Positions 1-7,855 of a DNA stretch of 18,462 nucleotides are shown one piece after another; within the stretch, counting starts at the first letter, position 1, and the number at the start of each line of letters is the position of its first letter. Where the stretch lies: positions 6,639 through 25,100 of the forward strand of contig DJWR01000129.1 in assembly GCA_002441055.1 (NCBI GenBank), in the 5' to 3' direction. A model generated the notes under the pieces. The model made no database searches and had not been told where the DNA came from. It saw only the letters and a program-made list of their open reading frames with translations. Both the position numbers and the translations under genes were made by a program. The DNA comes from Caulobacteraceae bacterium UBA6225 (lineage in GTDB: Bacteria; Pseudomonadota; Alphaproteobacteria; Caulobacterales; Caulobacteraceae).

Positions 1-923
1 TCGAGCTGGCCGGTCATGTAGCGGCGGTTGTGCAGGCCGGTGAGCTGGTCGGTGACCGCCAGCTCCAGGGAATGGTCGAGATTGTCCCGCAGATAGTCGG
101 TGTAGCGCTTGCGGCGGATCTGGGTGCGCGCCCGGGCGGACAGCTCCTGGGGGTCGATGGGCTTGGACAGCAGGTCGTTGACCCCGATGTCCAGGGCCTT
201 CATCAGCCGCGGCCGCTCATCAAAATCGACAATGGCCAGGATGGGCAGGTGGCGGGTGGCCTCGTCCGAGCGCAGCTGGGCGGAAAAGCGCAGGCCATCG
301 AAGCTGCGGGCGGTGACATTGACGATCACCAGATCGACAGGGCCGCGGGCCGTCAGCAGGGCCTTTTCCGGCTCCGACTCGATGACCGGGCGGTGTTCGA
401 TGGACAGTTCGGCGGCGACCCGCTGAGCCTGGCGCTCATGATCATCGACGATCAGCACCCGGCCGCCTGTGCCGCCCTGGCGGGAGCCAGCGCCGGCGAT
501 GACGCCGATGCGGCGGCCCGAGGCCTCCCGCACCCGCAGCTCGTCGATGACGGTCTTCAGGCGGGTCAGGCTGCGCACCCGGGCGAACAGCATGACGTCG
601 TCGATGGGCTTGGTCAGAAACTCGTCGGCGCCGGCCTCAAGGCCTGCGATCCGGTCGGCGCGACCGTCCAGGGCGGTGACCAGCACCACCGGCACATGGC
701 GGGTCTCAGGATCATCCTTCAGCCGGCGGCAGACCTGGAAGCCGTCCATGCCGGGCATCATCACGTCCAGCAGCACGATGTCGGGTTGTTCGGCTGCGGC
801 CATGGCCAGCGCCGTGGGGCCGTCATAGGCCGTCAGCACCTCGTAATATTCGGCGCTCAGCTTGGCTTCGAGCAGCCGGACGTTGGCCTCGATATCGTCC
901 ACGACCAGGATGCGTGCGGACAT
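1..923 (-). CDS. pleD: PleD, two-receiver response regulator / diguanylate cyclase (3' end outside window)
   Basis: PleD makes the second messenger c-di-GMP at the developing cell pole and drives the swarmer-to-stalked transition in Caulobacter. About 307 codons are visible, starting at the ATG at 923. Residues 1-120 form a receiver domain with acidic residues D9/D10 and the phospho-acceptor in LLDVMMPGMDG (D53). A second receiver follows (about 150-270) in which the acceptor position is Asn (VIVNV), so it is a pseudo-receiver used for dimerisation, as in C. crescentus PleD. The linker reads DHSLELAVTDQLTGLHNRRY, the entry into the GGDEF domain. The catalytic GGEEF loop and the allosteric site lie beyond the left edge and cannot be checked. 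The start is 6 bases after the divK stop, so the two genes are probably cotranscribed, and DivK-like signalling precedes it in the operon. Identification is firm from the domain order and near-identity to the known protein as I remember it. Confidence 0.95.
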   Translation of the reverse strand, partial: MSARILVVDDIEANVRLLEAKLSAEYYEVLTAYDGPTALAMAAAEQPDIVLLDVMMPGMDGFQVCRRLKDDPETRHVPVVLVTALDGRADRIAGLEAGADEFLTKPIDDVMLFARVRSLTRLKTVIDELRVREASGRRIGVIAGAGSRQGGTGGRVLIVDDHERQAQRVAAELSIEHRPVIESEPEKALLTARGPVDLVIVNVTARSFDGLRFSAQLRSDEATRHLPILAIVDFDERPRLMKALDIGVNDLLSKPIDPQELSARARTQIRRKRYTDYLRDNLDHSLELAVTDQLTGLHNRRYMTGQL

Positions 924-929
924 GGCGGG

Positions 930-1295
930 CTACCCCAGGAGTCGACGGATCGTGTCGAGGAAGTGCGACACCGAAATCGGTTTGGAGATGTAGGCCTCGC
1001 AGCCGCCTTCGCGGATACGCTCCTCATCGCCCTTCATGGCGAAGGCGGTGACGGCGACCACGGGAATTCCCGCCAGCTCGTCGTCTTCCTTGAGCCACTT
1101 GGTGACCTCCAGCCCGGAAATCTCCGGCAGCTGGATATCCATGAGAATGAGGTCGGGACGGTGCTCACGGGCCAATGAGAGGGCTTGCAGGCCTTCGCGG
1201 GTCTGCAGGGTCTCGTACCCTTGGGCGTCGAGCAGATCATGAAAGAGCTTCATGTTCAGCTCGTTATCCTCGACGATGAGGACCTTCTTGGCCAT
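930..1295 (-). CDS. divK: DivK, single-domain response regulator of cell-cycle polarity
   Basis: DivK is a stand-alone receiver phosphorylated by DivJ and dephosphorylated by PleC. Through DivL and CckA it controls CtrA activity and proteolysis. The 121-residue protein has the acidic pair E9/D10 in VLIVEDNELNMKLF, the phospho-acceptor D53 in LILMDIQLPEISG, the conserved T in VVAVTAFAMKGDEERI, and the K of YISKPIS. There is no output domain. The chosen start (ATG at 1295, MAKKVLIVEDN) aligns residue for residue with C. crescentus DivK. An in-frame ATG two codons earlier (1301) has a slightly better placed AAGAG Shine-Dalgarno and is a real alternative; the frame stays open to 1424, but that extension is implausible. 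The protein ends RRLLG, a few residues shorter than I recall for C. crescentus. pleD starts 6 bases downstream. A CtrA-type box (1376-1390) and a GANTC site (1327-1331) lie upstream. Confidence 0.96.
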   Translation of the reverse strand: MAKKVLIVEDNELNMKLFHDLLDAQGYETLQTREGLQALSLAREHRPDLILMDIQLPEISGLEVTKWLKEDDELAGIPVVAVTAFAMKGDEERIREGGCEAYISKPISVSHFLDTIRRLLG

Positions 1296-1326
1296 GGTCA
1301 TCCCGACGATGCTCTTTTCGGACGGC

Positions 1327-1331
1327 GAATC
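1327..1331. promoter_or_regulatory. GANTC (CcrM methylation) site upstream of divK
   Basis: The sequence GAATC lies 26-30 bases upstream of the 1301 ATG of divK, between the CtrA-like box and the start codon. GANTC is methylated by CcrM in Caulobacterales and read by GcrA at some promoters. The 5-base motif is common enough to occur by chance; its promoter position is the only support. Confidence 0.4.
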
Positions 1332-1375
1332 TTCCGCCGACCCCACCTTTGGTTCCTTTGATCCCACGGATATCC

Positions 1376-1390
1376 TTAAACTGGCGTTAG
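1376..1390 (-). promoter_or_regulatory. Candidate CtrA-binding box in the divK upstream region
   Basis: On the plus strand the sequence is TTAA, seven bases (ACTGGCG), then TTAG: one mismatch from the CtrA full-site consensus TTAA-N7-TTAA. On the minus strand it is centred about 82 bases upstream of the divK ATG at 1301, where it could overlap the -35 region of a divK promoter with a leader of roughly 40-50 bases. It is 16 bases from the GTG of the divergent HAD gene and could influence both. DivK acts upstream of CtrA, so this would close a feedback loop. No clear -10 element was assigned. Confidence 0.6.
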
Positions 1391-1406
1391 CCGCACGAGA
1401 GAGCCA

Positions 1407-2123
1407 GTGGTCGACACGCCGCACCCCATCCCATCCGCACCCGTCCCGGCGACGACCTCACGGGTCGCTGGGCCTGCGCCTATGGCTCGAACGCCGCAGG
1501 TCGACGCCCTGGGGCTCGATTCCGCCCGCCCCCTGGTGATCGTCGATGTGGACGAGGTGCTGGGGCATTTCATGGAGGGCTTCGGCGCCTTCCTCGCGAC
1601 TCGGGGGCTGGAATTCCGGGTCGAGCGGTTCGCCCTGTTCCAGAACATCTACCGGCCTGGCGAGGAGGTTCACCTGGAGATCGAGGAAGGCCGCCGGCAC
1701 TATGACGACTTCTTCCGCTATGGGTCTGGCGAGATGCGGGTGGCGGAAGGGGCGGCCGAGGCCCTGCGCCGCCTGGCCGAACAGGCCGGGGTGGTGATCC
1801 TGACCAATGCGCCGGGCCAGGGCCGTCTGGCCCGCGCCCGCTGGCTGGGCCGCAACGGCCTGGACTATCCCCTGCTGCTCAATACGGGCCCCAAGGGGCC
1901 CCTGGCTGCGGCCTTGGCGAAACAGGTGAAGGGACCGGCCGCCTTCATCGATGATCTGCTGCCTAATCTGGACTCTGTGGCCGAGTCCGCGCCCAAGGTG
2001 GCCCGCTTCCAGCATGTGGCCGATGAGCGGCTGCGGCCCCTGGCGCCGGCCGCGCCAGACCGCCACACTCGGATCGATGACTGGGACGCCCTGCGCATCG
2101 CCATAGCCGACTCAATCTCCTGA
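1407..2123 (+). CDS. HAD-superfamily hydrolase, specificity unknown
   Basis: This is a cytosolic HAD-type phosphatase-like protein of up to 238 residues. The HAD motifs are visible in order: motif I in VIVDVDEVLGHF (nucleophile D47, acid/base D49), motif II Thr in VVILTNAPG (T133), a candidate motif III Lys in NTGPKGPL (K163), and motif IV acidic pair in AFIDDLLPN (D182/D183). A helical cap of about 80 residues lies between motifs I and II, as in C1-type HAD enzymes. The GTG at 1407 has GAGAGA just upstream, but its first 25 residues are Pro/Ala-rich with less typical codon use. An ATG at 1482 gives a 213-residue protein with the whole HAD core and may be the true start. The mak-like gene follows after 13 bases, so this is probably the first gene of a HAD-ROK-dinB operon. 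The substrate cannot be told from sequence. Confidence 0.8.
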   Translation: MVDTPHPIPSAPVPATTSRVAGPAPMARTPQVDALGLDSARPLVIVDVDEVLGHFMEGFGAFLATRGLEFRVERFALFQNIYRPGEEVHLEIEEGRRHYDDFFRYGSGEMRVAEGAAEALRRLAEQAGVVILTNAPGQGRLARARWLGRNGLDYPLLLNTGPKGPLAAALAKQVKGPAAFIDDLLPNLDSVAESAPKVARFQHVADERLRPLAPAAPDRHTRIDDWDALRIAIADSIS

Positions 2124-2136
2124 CGCCGATACGACC

Positions 2137-3033
2137 ATGATCCGCATCGGGGTCGATTTCGGCGGCACCAAGATCGAGGCCGCCGCCCTGGACGCCAGCG
2201 GCGCCATCGTCGCCCGCCGGCGCAGGCCCAATCCCGGCGCCTATAAACCTTCCCTGTCCGTCGTGGCCGAACTGGTGGCCACGGTGGAGGCGGAGGCTGG
2301 CGGAACCGCCCGGAAGATCGGCGTCGGCATGCCGGGCTCGATCTCCCCGCGCACCGGCCTGATCCGCAACGCCAACTCCGTCTGGCTGAACGGCGAACGG
2401 TTCGGCCAGGATCTGGAGGCGGTGCTGGCGCGCCCAGTGCGTCTGGCCAACGACGCCAACTGCCTGGCTCTGTCTGAGGCCGCCGATGGGGCGGGCGCGG
2501 GCGCGGGCGTGGTGTTCGCCGCCATCCTTGGCACCGGCTGCGGCGGTGGGCTGGTGGTGGACGGCCGTCTGATCGAGGGGCGCAACGGGGTGGCCGGGGA
2601 ATGGGGCCACACTCCCCTGCCCTGGCCCACCGACCAAGAGCACCCCGGGCCGGCCTGCTGGTGCGGACGCCGGGGCTGTCTGGAAACCTGGATCTCCGGC
2701 CCCGCCCTGGCCGCCGACCATGGGGCGGGCCTGACGGCCCCACAGATCGTCGAGGCGGCGCGGGCGGGAGAGCCTGGGGCGCAAGGGGCCCTTGGCCGAT
2801 ACGTGGACCGGCTGGGCCGGGCCCTGGCCGGCGTGGTCGACCTGATCGATCCCGACGTGATCGTGCTGGGCGGCGGCATGTCCAATGTGGGCGAACTCTA
2901 TGGGCGCCTGCCGAGCGCCATCGGGCCACATGTGTTCGCCGACGGGTTCGACACGCCCATTCGACAGGCCGTCCACGGGGACTCCTCCGGCGTGCGGGGG
3001 GCGGCCTGGCTCTGGCCGCTCGAGGCGCCATGA
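2137..3033 (+). CDS. mak: ROK-family fructokinase (Mak type)
   Basis: The product is a 298-residue sugar kinase predicted to phosphorylate fructose (possibly also mannose or other hexoses) with ATP in the cytosol. ROK hallmarks are present: the phosphate loop DFGGTK (7-12), catalytic base D106 in LANDANC, GTGCGGG (132-138), metal-ligand His in GEWGH (H158), and the zinc cysteine cluster CWCGRRGC (C174, C176, C179-181 region). Several stretches match E. coli Mak as I remember it, including GMPGSISP, NDANCLA, GTGCG, LGGGMSNV and HGDSSGVRGAAWLWP at the C-terminus. This favours Mak/fructokinase over NagK or glucokinase members of the ROK family. The start ATG lies 13 bases after the HAD gene, and its TGA stop overlaps the dinB start (ATGA), suggesting translational coupling. 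Length is usual for the family. Confidence 0.9.
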   Translation: MIRIGVDFGGTKIEAAALDASGAIVARRRRPNPGAYKPSLSVVAELVATVEAEAGGTARKIGVGMPGSISPRTGLIRNANSVWLNGERFGQDLEAVLARPVRLANDANCLALSEAADGAGAGAGVVFAAILGTGCGGGLVVDGRLIEGRNGVAGEWGHTPLPWPTDQEHPGPACWCGRRGCLETWISGPALAADHGAGLTAPQIVEAARAGEPGAQGALGRYVDRLGRALAGVVDLIDPDVIVLGGGMSNVGELYGRLPSAIGPHVFADGFDTPIRQAVHGDSSGVRGAAWLWPLEAP

Positions 3034-4304
3034 AGGCGCTGTGCCGTGATTGCCTCTGGACCGGCGAGGCGCCGGCGGCCCGGCGTTGCCCATCCTGCGG
3101 CTCGCCCAGGCTGGCGGCCCATGCGGAGCTGTTTGACCTGTCCATGGCGCACATGGACTGCGACGCCTTCTATGCGTCGGTGGAGAAGCGGGACCGGCCA
3201 GAGCTGCGCGATCAGCCGGTGATCGTCGGCGGCGGCGTCCGGGGCGTGGTGACCACCTGCTGCTACATGGCCCGCGTCTATGGGGTGCGCTCGGCCATGC
3301 CGATGTTCAAGGCCCTGGCCGCCTGCCCCCAGGCCGTGGTGATCAAGCCGGACTTCGCCAAGTACAAGGCCGAGAGCAAGATCATCATGGGCCTGCTGGC
3401 GGAGCTGACGCCGCTCGTCCAGCCCCTGTCCCTGGACGAGGCCTGGATGGACCTGTCAGGGACCGAGCGCCTGCACGGCGCCCCGCCGGCTGTGACCCTG
3501 GCCAGGGTGCAGGCCCGCATCGAGGCGCAGACCGGGCTCACCGTCTCTATCGGCCTGGCCCCCAACAAGTTCCTGGCCAAGATTGCCTCGGACCTGGACA
3601 AGCCCCGGGGCTTTTCGGTGATCGGGGCGGCTGAGGCGCGGAGCTTCCTGGCGCCAAGGCCCGTGGGTCTGCTGCCAGGGGTCGGCCCGGCCATGGTCAA
3701 ATCCCTGGAGGCCGCGGGCCTGAGGACCATCGGCGACCTGGCCCGCTGGGACCAGAAGGACCTGGCCAAGCGCTTTGGGGCCCAGGGCCTGCGGCTGCAC
3801 GATCTGGCGCACGGGCGCGACACCCGCCCGGTGGACCCCGACCAGGTGCGCAAGGGAATCAGCGCCGAGACCACCTTCAACACCGACATCGCCGCCTATG
3901 AGGCGCTGGAGGACCGGCTTTCACCCCTCTGTGAACGGGTGGCGATCCAGGCTCGGGCGGCCGGCGTCACCGGCCGGGTGGTGACCCTGAAGCTGAAGAC
4001 CCCAGACTTCCGGCTGCTGACCCGCCGGCGGGCGCTCCCCGAACCGACCCAGACGGCCAGGACCCTGTTCGCCGCCGCCCGGGAGCTTCTGCGTCGCGAG
4101 GCCGATGGTCGCACCTTCCGCCTGATTGGCGTGGGCCTGAGCGAGCTTTCCCCCGCCACACAAGGGGCTGGCGAACTGTTCGGCGGCGAGGAACAGCGAA
4201 TCCTCACCGGGGAGAAGACCGCCGACGCCATAAGGGCGCGATTTGGCCCCCAGGCGCTCACACGGGCCCGCGCCCTGCGTTCAAAACCCCCTGTTCGGGA
4301 TTGA
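3030..4304 (+). CDS. dinB: DNA polymerase IV (Y-family) with N-terminal zinc ribbon
   Basis: This 424-residue protein is a translesion DNA polymerase. Catalytic residues are visible: D43 in AHMDCDAFYASVE and D136/E137 in LSLDEAWMD, with the dNTP-binding CYMARVYGVRSAMPM region between them. The thumb carries the helix-hairpin-helix signature LLPGVGPAM, and the little-finger domain occupies about 245-350. Unlike E. coli DinB, about 30 extra residues precede the polymerase and contain two Cys pairs (C5/C8 and C20/C23), a likely zinc ribbon. GELFGG near residue 380 could serve as the clamp-binding segment, but this is uncertain. The ATG at 3030 overlaps the mak stop by 4 bases. The same frame stays open upstream to 2601, but that stretch reads mak out of frame and is rejected. 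I see no GTTC-N7-GTTC SOS box ahead of the operon. Confidence 0.93.
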   Translation: MKALCRDCLWTGEAPAARRCPSCGSPRLAAHAELFDLSMAHMDCDAFYASVEKRDRPELRDQPVIVGGGVRGVVTTCCYMARVYGVRSAMPMFKALAACPQAVVIKPDFAKYKAESKIIMGLLAELTPLVQPLSLDEAWMDLSGTERLHGAPPAVTLARVQARIEAQTGLTVSIGLAPNKFLAKIASDLDKPRGFSVIGAAEARSFLAPRPVGLLPGVGPAMVKSLEAAGLRTIGDLARWDQKDLAKRFGAQGLRLHDLAHGRDTRPVDPDQVRKGISAETTFNTDIAAYEALEDRLSPLCERVAIQARAAGVTGRVVTLKLKTPDFRLLTRRRALPEPTQTARTLFAAARELLRREADGRTFRLIGVGLSELSPATQGAGELFGGEEQRILTGEKTADAIRARFGPQALTRARALRSKPPVRD

Positions 4305-4423
4305 GGCGGACTAAAAACGACTGTAGGCGCAACGATAAAAGATGGGCGTCGGCTGCTTGGGGTCGGGCTTCGACGATTTCAACCCTTTCAAACGCGCCCC
4401 TTTTCCATATCTAATCCCTTAGC

Positions 4424-4444
4424 GGCGGGAACCAGACTCCCGCC
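4424..4444 (+). promoter_or_regulatory. Hairpin abutting the clpS ribosome-binding site
   Basis: GGCGGGA (4424-4430) and TCCCGCC (4438-4444) form a perfect 7-bp stem with a 7-base loop. The next bases are the clpS Shine-Dalgarno AGGAG (4445-4449), followed by a 9-base spacer and the ATG at 4459. A hairpin this close to the SD could modulate ribosome access. There is no U-tract, so it is unlikely to be a terminator for dinB. No convincing -35/-10 pair was found in 4305-4423. Confidence 0.4.
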
Positions 4445-4458
4445 AGGAGACGTTTTCG

Positions 4459-4788
4459 ATGGCCGAGCGCAAGCAAGGTGATGTGTCGACGGGCGTCAAA
4501 TCGGCGGTCATCACTCAGACCAAGCCGAAGACGCAAAAGCCGTCCATGTACCGAGTCCTGCTGCTGAACGACGACTACACGCCGATGGAGTTCGTCGTTT
4601 ACGTCCTGGAGCAGTTTTTCAATAAGTCGCGCGAAGATGCGACAAGGATCATGTTGCACGTTCATCAGTATGGCGTGGGCGTTTGCGGTGTCTTCACCTT
4701 CGAGGTGGCCGAGACCAAAGTCGCGCAGGTCGTAGATACCGCCAGGCGGCATCAACACCCGCTTCAATGCACCATGGAAAAGGATTGA
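4459..4788 (+). CDS. clpS: ClpS, N-end rule adaptor for ClpAP
   Basis: ClpS binds substrates with destabilising N-terminal residues (Leu, Phe, Trp, Tyr) and delivers them to ClpA for degradation by ClpP. The 109-residue protein has a flexible polar N-terminal tail of about 30 residues, needed to engage the ClpA pore, and then the folded core. The core shows the substrate-pocket signature LLNDDYTPMEFVV (N37, D38, D39, M43) and the helix IMLHVHQYGVGVCG, with the His that contacts the N-degron amino group. It ends with the usual EVAETK segment. The start ATG is preceded by AGGAG at a 9-base spacing and a small hairpin. clpA starts 10 bases downstream, so the adaptor and its unfoldase form one operon. 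Length and motifs are normal. Confidence 0.96.
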   Translation: MAERKQGDVSTGVKSAVITQTKPKTQKPSMYRVLLLNDDYTPMEFVVYVLEQFFNKSREDATRIMLHVHQYGVGVCGVFTFEVAETKVAQVVDTARRHQHPLQCTMEKD

Positions 4789-4792
4789 GAGG
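4787..4792 (+). promoter_or_regulatory. Shine-Dalgarno supporting a TTG start for clpA
   Basis: GAGAGG lies 6 bases before the TTG at 4799-4801 and overlaps the clpS TGA stop (4786-4788). No ATG or GTG in frame is close by, and the residues that follow the TTG (PSFSRPLEESLHRAV) are the normal ClpA N-terminus. The site therefore supports TTG as the real start. Confidence 0.7.
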
Positions 4793-4798
4793 CTCAGA

Positions 4799-7123
<2,325 letters not shown>

Positions 7124-7146
7124 TCAGTTCGTCGCGCAGAAACGTC

Positions 7147-7176
7147 AAAGCCCCGGCCGATTGGCCGGGGCTTTTT
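7147..7176 (+). terminator. Rho-independent terminator after clpA (bidirectional)
   Basis: GCCCCGGCC (7150-7158), loop GATT, GGCCGGGGC (7163-7171), flanked by AAA on the left and TTTTT on the right (7172-7176). The A-tract lets the minus-strand HIT transcript use the same hairpin. It separates the convergent clpA and HIT genes. Confidence 0.92.
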
Positions 7177-7201
7177 CGTGCGCGAAGCCGCGATCTTTCG
7201 C

Positions 7202-7639
7202 TCAGGTGATCTGGGCGGCGATCTTCTCGGCCAGGGCCTTGAGTTCGCCCAGATCGGCCATGCCGCCCGAGGCGTGGCGGCCCACCGCCACCCCGTCCCA
7301 GCGGGGCAGGATGTGGAAGTGCGGATGGAAGACGGTCTGGCCTGCGGCTGTTCCGTTGAACTGGGTGATGATCAGACCGTCGGGCTCAAGCGCCGCACGC
7401 ACCGCCCTGGCCACCCGCTGAACTCCCAAGATCAGGGGGGCGAGCACTTCAGGGCCTTCTTCCAGGAGGTTCCGGGCGGTGGAGTGCTTGGGGATCACCA
7501 GGGTGTGTCCCTTCACCTGCGGAAAGACGTCCATGAAGGACAGGACGTGGTCGTCCTCGAACACCCGGGCGCAGGGCGCCTCGCCGCGCAGGATCTTGGC
7601 GAAGATATTGTTGGGGTCGTAGGTCCCGTCCAGGCTCAT
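7202..7639 (-). CDS. HIT-family nucleotide-binding protein (Hint-like)
   Basis: This is a 145-residue histidine-triad protein, probably a purine nucleoside phosphoramidate/AMP-lysine hydrolase of the HinT branch. The catalytic triad is HPHFHILPR (H105, H107, H109). The family-typical N-terminal segment IFAKILRGEAP...VFEDDHVLSFMDVFP and the central GHTLVIPKH are intact. The start ATG at 7639 has AAGGAG about 7 bases upstream. The gene is convergent with clpA, sharing its terminator, and divergent from the TonB-dependent receptor, so it appears to be monocistronic. Family membership is clear. The exact physiological substrate is not known even for better studied bacterial relatives, so no symbol is given. 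Confidence 0.93.
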   Translation of the reverse strand: MSLDGTYDPNNIFAKILRGEAPCARVFEDDHVLSFMDVFPQVKGHTLVIPKHSTARNLLEEGPEVLAPLILGVQRVARAVRAALEPDGLIITQFNGTAAGQTVFHPHFHILPRWDGVAVGRHASGGMADLGELKALAEKIAAQIT

Positions 7640-7841
7640 GTCGCGCTCCTTGGTTTCCTCAGAGCCTTCCTAGCCTTTTCGGACCCGTCAGGGAATCGCG
7701 CCGCGCCGAACCCTTTTCCTGTAAGGGATTTTTGGCGTCCTCGACAAATATGAGCATGTCACTGAGCCGTCGCGGTTCCATCATTGGACCGTCAACGAGC
7801 GCCCCTATCGCAACGCCGATTAGCAATTGCAGCAAAACTGC

Positions 7842-7847
7842 AGGGGG
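7842..7847 (+). promoter_or_regulatory. Shine-Dalgarno fixing the start of the TonB-dependent receptor
   Basis: AGGGGG lies 8 bases before the ATG at 7856. The frame is open further upstream to 7784, but only the 7856 start puts a signal peptide at the N-terminus. The region 7640-7841 between the divergent HIT and receptor genes holds a GCAATTGC palindrome at 7823-7830 and no promoter I can assign with confidence. Confidence 0.65.
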
Positions 7848-7855
7848 ATATCCAC

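Noticed and set aside
1628..1640. GTTC-N5-GTTC resembling an alphaproteobacterial SOS box
   Set aside because: The spacing is 5 rather than 7, and it lies inside the HAD coding sequence.
2601..3029. Upstream extension of the DNA polymerase IV frame
   Set aside because: It overlaps mak in another frame and reads as Arg/Pro/Gly-rich sequence. The ATG at 3030 with a 4-base overlap is the natural start.
1865..3154. Long minus-strand frames opposite the HAD, mak and dinB genes
   Set aside because: Arg/Pro-rich shadow frames; the plus-strand genes have clear enzyme motifs.
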